DNA of 64,000 nucleotides from Cylindrodendrum hubeiense (GCA_014621425.1 JAANBB010000046.1:62001-126000); one strand, 5' to 3'. Shown: positions 34,694 to 48,500, counted from the first letter of the stretch. The notes: generated from the letters alone by a model not told the origin. Program-made: numbers and translations.

Positions 34694-36623
34694 TTAGAGT
34701 ACTTCAATCTCAACTAAAGTGTTCTCAGAATCCACCGTAGGGGCTTTCCTCCAATCTATCTTCACTCTCACCCTCAGATCATCCATCCTAAATTCGCGGT
34801 TCATAGACCCATTTTCCTGTAGCCAACAGATCCTCGATGATTGCATAAAACGGGCTATTGAGCGTTTTTCAAGCAAGTACTCCTCCTTGACGGCTGCTGG
34901 TTTGTCGAATGAGCTGCCATCTGTAGAAGGAGCGTCCTTCAAGCTCAATTCGATATCAAGAGGCACGCATAGGACTAAAAGACCCCGGGGCTCGGAATCC
35001 CCTGCCAACTGACGCGCCAGCTTCCAACCATATGGATCAGCGCTATCTACTGGAAGATTCTGGATATTGTCTTCCATGTACTTTCTCCATTCTCCCCGAG
35101 TCCCCCGAGCCAGAATGACTGTGAATGCTTGTTTCTCATACGCCCTGAACACAAATGCAGCGAGTAGTGCATCGCCACGTTCATTGCACTCCAACACGTA
35201 ATCTCTCTTGTTCCATTTGGCCCCCTGGTTTGATCTGACACGCGAGAGGGTATATCCCGATGCTGCATATGGAATTTGACTGAGGTTGATCATATACTTA
35301 GGATGGTGCTTCGGGACCTTGATATCCAGAACTTTGATCTGTTTTTCCAAGTAAGGATCTGCTTTGTCCCAGAAATCCTGCGAATCAGTCCGCAGGATGA
35401 CCGGGTTTCCGCATCTGGCGAAGAACCTGGCACCCCAAGGGCGGAGCAACAAGCCGATAATCGTTTTGTGCTCACGTTCGACACGACACCCAAGAATAGC
35501 CACGGAAGCTTCCTTCAACCACGGTAGTCCAATCCGACTCCCATCGGGAAGCCCTTGCTTGGCGATAGGAAGACCTATTCGCACTCCGCCTCCAAAAAAC
35601 ACGGGTGGAATCCCAATACTCTCGAATGACCGGAGTTGCGTGATATTTCCGTTGTTTTTGAACGCCTGGGGAGAATCCGCCAAAAGTCCAAGCAAAGGTT
35701 CATCAGCTTTAAGATGAATTATGTTCTCATCCTCATTGTCGCCTGGGATATCTTCATCAAGTTTCGATCGTTTGTGAGCCAAGTTCGCATTCCTTTCTTG
35801 GAGCAAAAAGCTGAGATTGTATGGACTCCCCCATGAGAAAATTGAGTCGTCGCCTGACGCTCGATACACTTCCTCCTGCAATCGAAGAAATGAATTTTTT
35901 CCTTCCCCATAGAGGAGCGGCATATTCACATCGAACAGGCCTAAAAGGCAGTAGGCGATGTCTTCAGTTCGAGAAGTCTTTCGATGGGCCGCCCACGACA
36001 TCTTTTTGGCCACACTGGCGAAATCCAAATTTTGTCCTAATAGGAAGTCCGTTTCGATTCCCGTGATATCTGAGATCAAAGCCTGCATACTATCCCGTTC
36101 ACCAAGCCCAGTCCAGTCTTGAGAGAAGAACAAAACATGACGGGGTGCTAGAAGCTCTTGTAATGTCCACCCACGGGTGAACCATCGGCTGTTTCTGAAT
36201 TCGAGCTGTCCTTGTTGGGAATTGAGAAATGAAGTAACGTCTGCTAAGTACACATAGCAAACAACTGCCGCCTCATACCAGCGGTACATAGAATTGATTG
36301 CTTCAGATAGCTCTGCGCTGCTTCGCTTGTCTATACAGCAACTAGAAATGTCAAAACAAATCGAGATGGGAATGGGGAAAAGGTGATAAAAATATTCATC
36401 CGTACCTATCAATCCAGACCCAACCTAGCCCGTCTGAAGCAGCTTGTGAACAGGCGTAGAGAATCTTTTGATACCCTTTCTTATCTAAACCTGAAGAGTT
36501 AAGCATTTCCTCGTACTTGACTTCCTCATCGGACCATGTGTGAGAAAATATGGCATATTGAGGAATGCTCTCGTCAGAAATGAACTCTTGGATTTCAAGA
36601 CTTGTTGTATTAATAAGGCGCAT
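34694..36623 (-). CDS. HET-domain protein (heterokaryon incompatibility type)
   Basis: Exons 36623-36406 and 36341-34694 with a 64-base intron encode 621 residues. The HET domain opens with MRLINTTSLEIQEF, YAIFSHTWSDEEVKYEEM and GLGWVWID, continues after the intron as SCCIDKRSSAELSEAINSMY, and ends near SRWFTRGWTLQELLAP. The intron falls inside the WID-CCID motif, a usual place. The segment AHRKTSRTEDIAYCLLGLFDVNMPLLYGEG is typical of the HET family. The C-terminal ~350 residues contain no NACHT, WD or ankyrin repeats that I can see, so it is a stand-alone HET protein. HET domains trigger cell death when fungal partners differ at incompatibility loci; whether this copy is active cannot be told. 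Confidence 0.93.
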
Positions 36624-37326
36624 GATGAGTACATAGGAAGTGAATACGACGGCGAGTCCGGATTGGAATGGTATGAAGTTTACTGAAGCTAAGGTGACGA
36701 GAGGTGCGTGATGTTAATGTAATATACCCCGCAGCTGACTAAATCTTGGAATATCCCTCAATGATCCAATGTCAAGTCGTCTTATCTTGGATCTTATGTC
36801 GCATGATCGGCGCTTATATTTAAGCGGGATAGAGTAAACACCGACGTTAGCCCATAAGCTGTGAGAGATCTTTCTCTTCATCCCAGATGTCAGCCCTACC
36901 GCCAACACGAGACATCAAGGGTATAGACCTTAAAGAGTTTCGATTTATTTACAGTCGTACTAATTAGTGAAATAATACGGCATCTCGTTTGGGGCCTTTA
37001 ATTGCTCATACGAAAGTTGCTTATTTAATTTAAATCCAAGGATCAAACGACTCCAATCGTGAGATATATAATTGCGCACCTTAACTTCAATTTCTTGCCA
37101 CTATAATTATCTTGTCGTATTAGTTGAAGATGGCCAAACTTTGCACCGCAGGGCATCTAAATATTACGACTATCTGTGTTTTATGAGGAAGAACATCAAA
37201 TAGTGGAAATAGCATCACTTCGGCCAGATAAAGGGTGATATGAAAGATCTAAATCGAATCGAATGTGTATTATGGTTACAGAGGTATAGTCTGTAAATCC
37301 AATCACTACCAGCTTAGCATAGACCA
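36624..37326. other. AT-rich intergenic region
   Basis: About 700 bases with high AT content, holding the HET gene promoter and the 3' flank of the next gene. No gene seen. Confidence 0.45.
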
Positions 37327-38148
37327 TTATTGTCCCGAGCTTTCAACGGCAGTAACAAGGATGTCATCAATGAGAACACTAGCACCAATTCCACCATATG
37401 CTTGGGTGCATCTCATACGAAGAGCATAGAGCGGGCCTGCAACATCCGCGTCAAACTCGAAACTGTAGGTGTCCCACTCGGTTGATACCACAGCAGGAAG
37501 CGTCTGGGTCGAGACGATTTGTTCGTCGATTACCGACTCCAGGCGGCATGTGGAGTCTCGGAACTCCGTAGAAGAGTCCTTGGTTGGGACCGAAGAAAAT
37601 AACCAGGAGTAGGAAAGACGATAGGATTTAGTCGTATCGAGGCCGGTCATGGTTTGGTTGATGATGTGAGAATACGAGCGGTAGTAGTAGGTGGATTGGT
37701 AAAATCGACTAATAATCATTAGTAAACAAAATGAGCCTGAAGGGAAAGAGTGCACCAACAGATAATGATCTCCTGAATGAGCCACAGCCGCATTATCTAG
37801 AATCTGAACGCCAATGGAGCCAAGCGTCCATGGCAATACATAAGCACCATTCTCATCAAGTGTATCAAATCCGCCGTTGATGACACCAGTTGGTGCTGCA
37901 GCCGTAGAAGTGGTTTCGGTGGTGGATGCTGCTTCGGTGGATGTTGCTTCAGTAGTGGATGCTGCTTCGGTGGTAGATTCTGCTTCGGTCGAGGCAGTGG
38001 TCACAGGAAAGGTCGATTCCGCGACAGAAGGAGTTGCAGTCGTAGCCAGTTCGGCAGTGACAGACGAGCTCGGCTTGCAGGGAGTCGCAGCAGCTTCCCA
38101 GAAGGAGAGGACAGCCAGAAGGCCAGTGAGAGCTCTAGCAGAAACCAT
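37327..38148 (-). CDS. Secreted Thr/Ser/Glu-rich protein with carbohydrate-binding-like domain
   Basis: The frame from the ATG at 38148 gives 273 residues. It starts with a signal peptide (MVSARALTGLLAVLSFWEAAA). Residues ~26-86 are a low-complexity linker built from Thr-Glu-Ala-Ser units (TEAASTTEATSTEAASTTE), likely O-glycosylated. From about residue 88 a beta-rich domain starts GVINGGFDTLDENG and ends near VLIDDILVTAVE, like the CBM4/9 or galactose-binding folds common in fungal secreted proteins. An in-frame 51-base stretch near 37706-37760 (gttggtgcac ... actaatgattattag) has a branch-point and acceptor like a fungal intron; splicing it gives about 256 residues. The protein is probably a wall or surface protein; no enzyme motif is seen. 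Confidence 0.8.
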   Translation of the reverse strand: MVSARALTGLLAVLSFWEAAATPCKPSSSVTAELATTATPSVAESTFPVTTASTEAESTTEAASTTEATSTEAASTTETTSTAAAPTGVINGGFDTLDENGAYVLPWTLGSIGVQILDNAAVAHSGDHYLLVHSFPSGSFCLLMIISRFYQSTYYYRSYSHIINQTMTGLDTTKSYRLSYSWLFSSVPTKDSSTEFRDSTCRLESVIDEQIVSTQTLPAVVSTEWDTYSFEFDADVAGPLYALRMRCTQAYGGIGASVLIDDILVTAVESSGQ

Positions 38149-40551
38149 TTTGACGTGTCGCGGGGTGGTAATGGATCAAACGAAGGAATACGCGTAGTTC
38201 CCAGCAGTTGGTTGAGCAGGCTCCATCATTTATGTGTCCGGCGCATCATGAAAACAAAGCTTGAAGCCAAGATGAGGCTTAACCGCCGTCGGGGACGTGC
38301 AGAGGACTATTGAATACTATCGCATACTTGGAAACAATAGTTTGCTTCCGCAGTAGCAGATATTCCTTCTCTGTGCTAGCGTGTGATCTTCCGATTACGC
38401 TAGGATAATTCAGCTGTCCACATCGTGGCATTGTCCAATATCCAGGATCCACACTGGGCAACAAACAAATAAACAAACAACTGCTGCAAATAAATGGTTG
38501 AAGCTGCAGTACATCCCTTTCCATTAAGAAAACTTTGGAGGGCCAATGTACAAGCCTTTACGACGACCTCAAATACCCCCGCGACAGCTCCGGATTTACG
38601 TCCAGGTGAGCTCGTATTTCCCCCATGGTATTACAAGGGATTTGCCACTAGTGAATGGATAGCGGCGATTGGTGATTAGGGGAAGCAGGAACAAGCCCAT
38701 GGGTCGTTTACCGGGGGGTGATGAGATTGCCATCTTCTCAACCAGGTTACCACAATCCAATATAGAGAGTGGGGATATAGGTGGATCAAGCAATCTCAAC
38801 CTTGGGATCCATAATTGTGCAAAGACCGACCGCTACATCTGAACCGCAGGCAGCTGAGATGTACGCATTCACAGCACGAGAGCAGGTTCACTCTTCAGCC
38901 TGCCGCACCCAGTGAGAGTACGCCCGTTTCTGTCTCGACGGATGTCGTAGGGAATGAAGCGCGGGTCTCATTCTCCATCAAGGGAACGAGGCCAGACATT
39001 TCATCGGGAAAAAAGGTGGCGGTGCTAAATCCGCCGACTCTGATATAAGCCTAGTAGGTGCCCGTTAAGCCCGTTCCCGTAGTCGCATGCACCTTATCAT
39101 CTAAACGTCGATCTGAAGGATGGTTATGTACTTGTGCTCGGTCGGCATAACAGTGGCATGGAAATGATGGGCCATACTGTGGTACATGGACATGAGTTTG
39201 CCGCGGTTCTGGGTGCAGACCATGACTTATTTTGTATCGGGCAATGGTGGCAACGAGCCAGAAAGAGAAGTCCTTAACTACATCTGCAACTGTAACGGCA
39301 GGTGAGGCAACGGCTGCACATCACAAGTCGATAGAGTATTTCGTCCGTCCCTCTCGAACAACTGTTATGGCGGCAACGGCCCGCAGCCACCAGCTGCGCC
39401 CACGCAAAGATGGCGAGCGCCGTTGGAGTCGGCGACGGAAGTATCGGGACTAGACGGGTGTGGTGTCGCGGGAATTGAATCTAGCGGCCGCTTGGTTGTG
39501 TGTACCGCAATTTGCAGTTGAGAAACTACCCTCCTGTGAGAGAGACTCCAGGACAGGAGTGGGCGATTGTATTCAATTAGTCAAGCCCCTCGACCGCTCC
39601 TTGACCCTGAGCACGAAGGAAAAGTCCTTGTTTAGCGATTACGACGCCAGTATGTCAGTTCCCATGGATCCCGCATGTTCAAAATTTCGACCCGCAGATG
39701 TAAAATGACCTAAACCCACATTTCCAAAGTATGCGAAAGGCCAATTGCGATTTGTCCACCAAGCTATCTCTAGCGGCCAAAAACAACAGTCAGAAACGAT
39801 AGCGCCAGATAGCCCATGAACTAACTATTCCCCACCTCTTAGCATCGGCGACAATTCTGTGGTCGAGAGGTGACGCGTTCCCGACCATTCGGGACAGATC
39901 GCCCTCGCTTGCTGTTGACGGAGCTGCAGCGGGAGTTACGGCTTCTGCATCCCAAGTAGCCCATACAATCTCACACCACGGAGAATGAATGTACTCTGAC
40001 TGTAGCTCAATGCAGTATTGGGAGACTGGTTAGTTCGATACTGAGTTGAGTTGTCAAATGTATGGAAATAATACATTGAAGCGTGGGCGCTGAAGTGTTC
40101 CTGATACAGGCATCCACTGTGATAACACCTAGAGAGCGAGAGTTTGGCTCTGTAATCTCAATTTCCATGGGGTATTCTTTGCAGGTCTATTTGACGTCAA
40201 ACTTGAAACTATGGATACTGTTTTAGTAATTATAGCGATTGACGAGTTCCTCCGCGCTCTCACTCTAGGGTAGCTTTTATCCTCAATCTGCTCCCACAGA
40301 GTCCACCTTTTGAATGCCCTGCTCTGCCTAATTCACCCTGCGGGGTTCATATCAGATGGTAGGACTGAAAACCACATTGAAGAAACAAGGTTAAGGGGCA
40401 AGTCACCGAGCGTTCCCAATGTGTGGTAAATCTGGTTCATTTTCTCGTTGATCAGAGCGTGATGATGTATGTGTGGATTTTCCTGAGTGCAGAGGGCCAT
40501 CTCAAGTGTGTTAAAGTTTAAAGTGAACCAGTCGACCATCAAATCTCAAAT
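38149..40551. other. Intergenic region, no gene recognised
   Basis: About 2.4 kb. Several short frames occur (for example near 39232-39708) but none has a domain, signal peptide or believable exon chain. Confidence 0.45.
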
Positions 40552-43500
40552 CTAGTACAAAGGTCGCTCCCAGTTTCGAAGAATGTTCGCTATAGTCCTG
40601 TGGCCCGCCACGTCGGCGAACTCTGCCGCCTCCTTACATCGCTCTTCCAGAAAATCCACTTCGCCATCATTCTCTAATAAAAGATGAACTATATCAAGTC
40701 GGCCATGCTCTGCCGCGCCCTGTAATGCGGTTCGGCCTTCCTTATCTGATGGTGCCGCGTTTATATCTGCTCCCTTTTCCAGAAGTTGAACAACGAGATC
40801 GAGATTACCATTGATTGCTGCATATTGCAATGCTGTAGCGCCTCCCACTCTGCAGGGCGGAGCGTTAACGTTGGGGTTGCGGCTCAGAAGAGCTTGAGTA
40901 ATTTCATCATTGTCTTTAAAAGCGGCTGCTTGTAGCGCTGTAATTCCCCTTTCAGAAGATGCAGGGGCGTCAATTTCGGCCCCAGCATCCAGCAATCTTT
41001 GAGTTAAGTCATTATTGTTGGTGAGAATGGCCGCTTGGAGAGCCGTAAATCCAATCTCTGCCCTCGCAGGCGTGTTGATATGGGCGCCTGACTCTAACAA
41101 AGCTTCTATCAACTCGCCATGGCCTAGAACGATGGCCATTTGGAGTGGGGTGAACTCTAAGCCTTCTTCCGGAAGGTTATTTATATCTGCACCATTCTGA
41201 AGCAATAATCTTACTGCATCGTCTAAGGCAAACATGACGGCCGATTGAAGAGGTGTTGTCTCCATATCCCGAAAGGGATACTGAGAGTAAAAGTTTGTCA
41301 TCTCCATAATGTCTTCAACAAACATTTCCACCGCAACGAAAGAATCGATATTGACGTCCGCACCATGTGAAATAAGTGCGTTAAATATCTCAAAAGGAAA
41401 AGGTTCATATATCCCTATCTCTGCGAAGTAGGCATGCTCAAGTGCTGAATGCAGGAGCGACTTGTCAGAGGAATTTCGGCACTGGGTAGGATTCGCTCCT
41501 TGATCTAAGAGAAGTTCGACAACAGAGAAGTTGTGAAATTCAATCGCGGCTTCAAGAAATGTGCATGAATCCGCATGGAGACTGTAACTATTGATATCTA
41601 CCCCTTGCTGAAGAAGAGCTAGGACAATCTCGATCCGATCAGACTCTTGCTGCGTGGTACTATTGTCACGCGACGACCGAGGTTTTGTGCCTTTGACATA
41701 TCTGATGTCCGCTCCGTACTGAAGGAGCAGGTTGACTAGTTTGAGGTCGTTCTGCCTCACTGCCATTTGAAGGGGTGTGCGGGTAGAATCTGGGTCACAG
41801 CAGCAATCACCACCGCAGCAAGCCACGCCATGACAATCTTCGTCAAAGCAATCCATACCGCAGCAAGACACTTCATCGACGCTTGCGCCAGCATCCAGAA
41901 GGAGTTTCACAATTTCAACTGATTTGCGTGGAGTGGAAACAGCGTCATGAATGCTCATGGGGTGTGGATGCGGTCCAGCTTTGAGTAGTGTGGTGACCAG
42001 CTCTATGCTTCCGACTTCAACCGCGGCTTCCAAGGCTGCCCGGCTAGAGTTGGTGTTGAGGATGTGAAATAGCAGGATCCCGGCCACCTCGCCAATTCCG
42101 TGTTCAGTGGCTCCCCGGAGCACCGTTTTGTCGGCGTTGGCCCCGTAGCTTAGCAGCACTCTAACCACGTCCAAATGATTGGATTCGCACGCTCTCTGTA
42201 AAGGGGTATAGCCGAAATAGTCTGTCAGATGGATATTCGCCCCATGATTCAATAGCATTTCAACCATGAACTTGTTGCCATTCCACGCTGCCTGATGGAG
42301 CGCTGGTTTGGGCCCATGTTCGACAAACCATGGACGAATGTGCTGGCGGTATTGAGTGGCCGTGCGAGTAGCTAAGTGATCCCAAGGCACCATGACGTTT
42401 GCATCAGCACCGAGGTTAAGAAGGAGTTGAGTCATGTCGACGTAGTCTTTCTTGGCTGCGATTGCTATGGGCGTAGTCCAACAACTGAACTTGTTCATTA
42501 TCTTGGGGCTGCATTCGAAGCGAAGACTCAAACAATTGACATCGACTCCATGGTTATTCAAAACTTGAACCATCTCCAATTCGTTTCTCTCTATTGCCCA
42601 TTGCAATTTAATTTTGGTCGACGCCGGAGACTCCTTAAGCTCTGACGCAGACTCCAACAGCAATTCGATGAGCTTAAAGTTTTCGATTTTCAACGAGGCT
42701 TCCAAGATTCGGTCGATGTTGGGGGTTATTCTTCCGCCTGCCTTGATTAAGATCTCCATGATCGGGATAATGCTATCGTTGTCTTCAATTCCATTGCAAT
42801 TCCAAAACGAGTCGAGAATTGTGTATTCTGAGTGGCCCGAGTCATTTGGATCAGCCCCGCAACTTAAAAGGAGATCAACAATGCGCAGATTGTGCTCCTG
42901 TGCTGCAATGTTTAGTACTGTGCTTGGATTCCGTCCGTCGATGTCTGCGCTACTAGGGTTGGCTCCACCAATGAGCAGCATGCGCACAAAATTGACGTTG
43001 TTCAGTCTGGTAGCGCCGACTAGCAATTTTGAAGCGAACACTGCCACTGTCGGTCCATTTAGTTTTATTAAACTTTTGATGGCCCATGTGTGTTCATTTT
43101 CATCAATCCACCGAACAAGATTGGTTATTGTGTCCTGGGAAACAAGTGAATTTGTCGAAATGTATATAGCATTATGCAATATCTGGAGCAGGGGTTTGGA
43201 CCGGACGATTTGTTGGGCTTGATTGCTGTTGCATTGCATTTTGATCATTTCCTCGAGGCGAAATGACATCATCAACGACCCATTGTTAGATTCGAACTCA
43301 GGCAATACATCTTTCATCTGAAACGCGATGTGATTGTCACTTCTGAATGTATGAGTCGGTTGAAGTCGAAACGGCAGCATCTCGGCTTCAGGAGACAAAA
43401 CTGAAAAGAATTAGAAAATGGAAAAGGCTGTTTACAGTTGTTTGTCTTACGAAAAGATTCCATGGAGCTTTGAAATTTGATCCAAGGCGTGTTGAGGAAT

Positions 43501-44039
43501 ATGAGTAGCGGATTGTCCGAAGGTGGAGTGTGAGCAATGACTCCGAGGGAGGTGTCGGCCGAAACAACTAGGGGCGATTTGGTGAGTATGTAATCTACGG
43601 TGCCAAAATTCTGTTGAGGAATGTTACCTGATAGACCCCCGAGTCCATGACTGAGGTAGGAGTATCTGCTCATTTCCTTCTTCATTCTCTTGGCGGAGAT
43701 GTTCATGCCATCGATAATAAGTTTCGTTTCTTTTCCTAAAGCCTTCCGTCCCTGAACCAAGCTGACACTCTTCTTCCATTGGTGGCTTCTGACGTTCTTC
43801 TTCATGCCCCAGTTTTTGAGTTTACGCACGTATTGCTTATCCCTAGTCACCTCGTCAGTGTCTCAAGTAAAGCGAGTGGAAGACATGGAAGCGGTCACGA
43901 ACGTTGCAGAAAATCCGTAGCGATTTGTCATGATTTTGATCGTCTGGTCCAGAGTGTTGTCTTCGACTAAATATAATGTGCGGATTTGCTTCTTGTGCAA
44001 TTCCCATTGGGCGGTGGGAATCCTTGGTGCGTACGACAT
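40552..44039 (-). CDS. Clr5-domain ankyrin-repeat protein
   Basis: Exons 44039-43903, 43842-43451 and 43400-40552 give 1,125 residues; introns are 60 and 50 bases. The first ~60 residues are a Clr5 domain (RIPTAQWELHKKQIRTLYL, MTNRYGFSATDKQYVRKLKNWGMKKN), named for a fission yeast silencing protein and thought to bind DNA. After a linker comes a long array of well over a dozen ankyrin repeats (~250-1110), the last eight or so of regular TPLQxAxxxGxxxLVxxLLxxGAxIN type. Near residues 685-713 the array is broken by a cysteine-rich insert with about ten Cys residues in under 30, rare in ankyrin proteins. Clr5-ankyrin proteins are a large, variable family in filamentous ascomycetes of unknown role. 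The product may be nuclear. Confidence 0.9.
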
Positions 44040-45562
44040 TGTGCGAGTCGAAATGACAAAAAGCGCTGCTACTTGGGAGAGCAAATGAACAACGGTGAGT
44101 GAAACCGAGAAGAAGCCTGTCGGGGACAGTGTGTGAAAATGACGATGGATAGAGAGTGATCAGAGTGGAGGGAGGTCACAATTATATGGGATTTGAGCCT
44201 GCGTCAGCCCCACCCAAGGTAATCGAGAGTGAGTTTCTGTGTATGCCAGAATTCGCATTGCGAGTGGTCTTGGCACAGACAAGCCACTTGGCCGGGCGCA
44301 TCAATGGGCTTTACGGCTTGTTTAACCCATGCAAGCCAGGCCACAACGCCTCATAAGAGGGCAAGCCGTTTCACTCAGATACCATGAAGTTTGTTTATTG
44401 GCCAGTTCCAGAATTCGCATTCCCCGCTTCATGCACATTGGGTAGCATGTGGCTGGCGGTACTTTGTGCCTAACTATCGATGATTGGATATGTTTGTAAT
44501 TTGGCTCTGTACACCTCTACGACAGGTTGGCCACGGCCGGAATTTTGTTTTCTCCGCCTTGATTCACCAGGGTATGTATCGTGGCACTATTCAGCTTGGA
44601 GATAAAATGAAAACTACACTTCATCATTGCATCTAGTAGTTCATGAACTCCGCCCCAAAATCGTCCATATTACCCGCCATGTTCTATCTGATTATTACGC
44701 ATATAAACCCATTCAATGATGTCACAAACACCAATATTTACGACTTTTATCGCCCTTAGTACCCCCATGTCCACGTCTCCGATAACCGTGCCGAGGACGG
44801 CGCGGATTCGGGTATAAACCGACCAGCTTGCTGCCAGAAGCAGTATGCAACACTATTCTGGTCGCCCATGACAGGGACGCGGTTACTGATTATAGTTCGG
44901 GGTGTCGTGGCCCATGCGATACAAGGATATTCTGGGGCGCCTTGTAGCTCCACAGCAAATTCATCATAGTGCTAGATTCCACGCATAATGCGTCGAAAAA
45001 TGGACTCGCCACTGAGGTCATGGGGTTACGTCTCCGCCCGGACCGCTGCGTAGACTATAATATCTCAATTAGGTAGCTTCGGTCGAAAAAGGGTTCATTA
45101 AGCAGCTTCATTTCTTGTATTTCCTACAATTCGAGGTAAAGACGGTAAAGATATCAATCTTTAAATGCATGTAAACATATTCCCCTCATGTTAAGTTCAT
45201 GTCAAGGTAAGTGAAGAAAATGATGCGAAGGCTAGAATGGTCACGCCTTGCTTTTTGCCCACTTTCCGTACTACAGTCATGTCAGAAGTGCGAGGAATTA
45301 CGTGGCGGGCGTGTAGAGTGCAGAGCTATTCTGCCTCGTGTTCAGTGTAGGATAGAAGAGCACCAATTGACTGTTGCGTCTCGTTTTTCTCATTTATCTA
45401 GCTCAGGATCTAATATCCTTGGATCTCTATTATGAAAATTAAAAAATGTATGAATGAATTCTATGTAAGCCGCACGAAAATAAATAGCATGGCAGAGACT
45501 GAATGTAACAAACGATAAGCGCGAATGAATGAAAAATCCGAGCATGTGTTGTCGTCCTCACT
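44040..45562. other. Intergenic region, no gene recognised
   Basis: About 1.5 kb holding the promoter of the Clr5-ankyrin gene and the 3' flank of the ABC gene. No supported frame. Confidence 0.45.
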
Positions 45563-48500
45563 TCATTGAGCCTTCTTGGAAGTCTTAGTTCGCAGCTTCA
45601 TCAACATGTACACAAGAGAGTAGGAGCTCAATACGAAGATGACGACGATACCCGCATCTCGCCATCCGTAGTAGTATTCCTTCAGGTTAAGCGTCTCAAG
45701 ATAGTCGCTGCCGTCACGATATGGACAAATGCGACATTCAGCCATGGCTTCTGGGTTGATGAGGTTGCTAACGGCGCCCATGCCCTCCGCGGATAGGTAC
45801 GACGACAAGTATTCGCCGCAAGTGGAACCATTCGGCGGGTTGATGACGGCGAATTCAATGTCGTCGCAGTTAACTGGCTGGTCCCAGACATCAAAGACAA
45901 GCAGACTGCCCATCAAGTAATTGAATGGGTTCATCCAGTAAATCCAGTAGCGCCAGAATGCTGTCATCTGTTCGTATGACACGAGCACGCCGCAAAACAT
46001 AATCAGCGTGCCGAGGACAAAGGGATTGACCAGAGAGGCAAATACGGCATTTGGTGCGTAAGCTGCGATGAACTGTCCGATGCCCGTATATATGAACTCG
46101 TACATCAGCATGACAAAGAAGGTCGAGCCGGCTTGAGAGGAGTCCGTGGGAAAGCCAACGGTGTAGTACCAACACACGTAGTAAAGTACGGCGCAGATGA
46201 CGAGGTAGGGGATCTCGGACACTATCAGTCCGGTAACGAAGGCAACCCACGAGTACATTTTGGATTTCTTCTCGCGCGCCTCGAAAATATCGCGACGTTC
46301 AATGAAGAGCGGTTGCAGCTGGTTGATGACGCCGGGTGCGACGAATATGAAGTTGAAGACGGTAAAAAGTCGCAGTTGCAGGTCACTAGGCGAGTCGCCG
46401 ATCTTCCAGAACGAGAATCCGTTGTACAGTGCGCAGAATATGTGTAGAATGAACTTGTTGTTAATGTAGTCAGTATTGCGCAGCATCGACACGTTCATCC
46501 GGTGCGTAACGATCTTGATTTGCTCCCACATGGGCGTCGCGAATTCGTGGCCGTCGTCCACCGTCGCAGGTGGCTTTGCCGCTGCGTCGGAAATAATGCG
46601 ATCGAGCTCGGCTTCCACAGCCTGGTGTTCTGGGGAAGTTAACCACACGTCGGCCCAGTCCCTGCCTTGCGACAGGTGGCCGGAGACGACATCGATGATA
46701 AACTCGGCTGGGTTAGACTCCGGGGGACAGGCAGCGCCGCGTTGATCGAAGTAGCCCTTGACTGTTTCTGCGTTGTCGCCAATATCGCCAAAGTAGACCG
46801 TCTTTCCGCCCTTCGCTAGCAGCAGGAGGCTGTCGAACTGGGCGAAGAGCTGAGCTGACGGCTGGTGGATCGTGACGAGCACAGCCTGGCCGACATCGGC
46901 TAGCTTTCGGAGGAACCGCACCGTGTTGAAGGCTGACTGTCCGTCAAGACCCGACGTCGGTTCGTCGAGGAAGATGAGAATGCTGGGCTTGGATACCAGC
47001 TCAACGGCGATAGTGACGCGCTTCCTCTGCTCGACCGAGAGTCCGTCGCCGACAGTGCCAATCAGTGTATCAGAGAGATCGCCAAGCTCAAGCAGGTCGA
47101 TGATGGTTTCAACATATTCAAGCTTCTCCGCTCGGGGGACATGCCGAGGCTGCCTCAGTAACGCGGAGAATTCCAATGCCTCGCGAACTGTTGCGAATGG
47201 TTCATGAACATCGAGCTGTTCGCAATATCCAGCTGATCGTTGGAAGGAAACCGGAAGGGGACGTCCGTCAACCATGATCGAGCCCTTGATCGTACCGTCG
47301 GTTTTCCGCTGTGCGAGGACATCGAGCAGCGTTGTTTTTCCAGCGCCAGAAGCACCCATCAGCGCGCCGAGCATGCCTGGCTTTACCCAACCCTGCACGT
47401 TATCCAGCAGAATCCTCTCCCCAGCCGGCGTTCCGATAGTGTAGTAAAGGTTCTTCCAGGTGAAGACGGATGTATTTCGGACAAGGGCGCTGTCTGCTAC
47501 CTCGGTGTTGTCGGACTGTTCGTTCAGTGTGCTGCTCTCGGTGGCCCCATGGACCTTCTCTGTGCCCTGTGACTCCTCGTCGGCGCGGGGAGCTCCAGCA
47601 GCCTTGGTCTTTTCTCTAGGGATGCGCTGAGGCGAATTACCAGGCGCAGAGAAGCGCCAATTCGAGGTTGCGGCGATGGTAATGAAGACAAACAGCGCCC
47701 ACCAGGCCCATAGAATGCCCAAGTTTCTCCAGAGGTGCGAATGGTCATACGACATGGCCTTGAGGTAATTGTCGCCCAATACAAATGTCTGCCCGGGGAT
47801 GGCACCGCTAACACCAGCGCAGGACTGATGATCCGTATCGTTATATCCAGGGCCTACGGGGGCCAAGTTGCCTCCAACGCAAGGAATAACCTTGTCGTGA
47901 AACTCATTCGACATGAGCCCTTCGAAGGCATAAGAGAGAGGGTTGATCCAAAAGATCCACACGAACCACGGGTGCATTTTCGGCTTGGGAATCATGTACC
48001 CGTTGTATAGGACAGTTGCAATAATGACCAGCCCAGATACCTTCGTTGCCTTGTCAAAAGTTGAAAATGTGGCGCCGACGGATCGGAAAAGAGCCGTCAT
48101 GACCTGTAGCGGTGGAGGTTAGCATAGCGTTCCTATCCACGTAGCGGAGAGGACGAATGACTAACCATTGTTGTAGTGGTAAGGATAATCCAGAATGTGA
48201 AGAAAGATTTAGCAGCCATTGTTAGGCCAACCATGAAGTATAGGATGCCTGAAAATACGGAGATCTGGAATATCACAATTGGGATGTCGGCCGTAATCTG
48301 GGCGAGGCAGTAGGTCGCGGGGTGAATGAGAGCAAATGACCTGTGTTTAGCAAGGACCGGGCGACCAGTGAAGGAATCCGTGACTTCAGACATGGCCAGC
48401 AGCGAGTTGAACATGATGGCAAAGAACAGCGCACCCGACTTGACAAAAAGTCCAGCCGAGGTATTCGGGGCGTCGTAGAAGAGGGAGCCTGCAACGACTG

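Noticed and set aside
32420..38148. Secondary-metabolite cluster around the LaeA-like methyltransferase
   Set aside because: No PKS, NRPS, terpene synthase, P450 or other tailoring gene lies near; neighbours are a HET gene and a secreted protein.
46133..47572. Plus-strand frames opposite the ABC transporter
   Set aside because: They lie within a continuous, domain-complete minus-strand gene and are antisense shadows.
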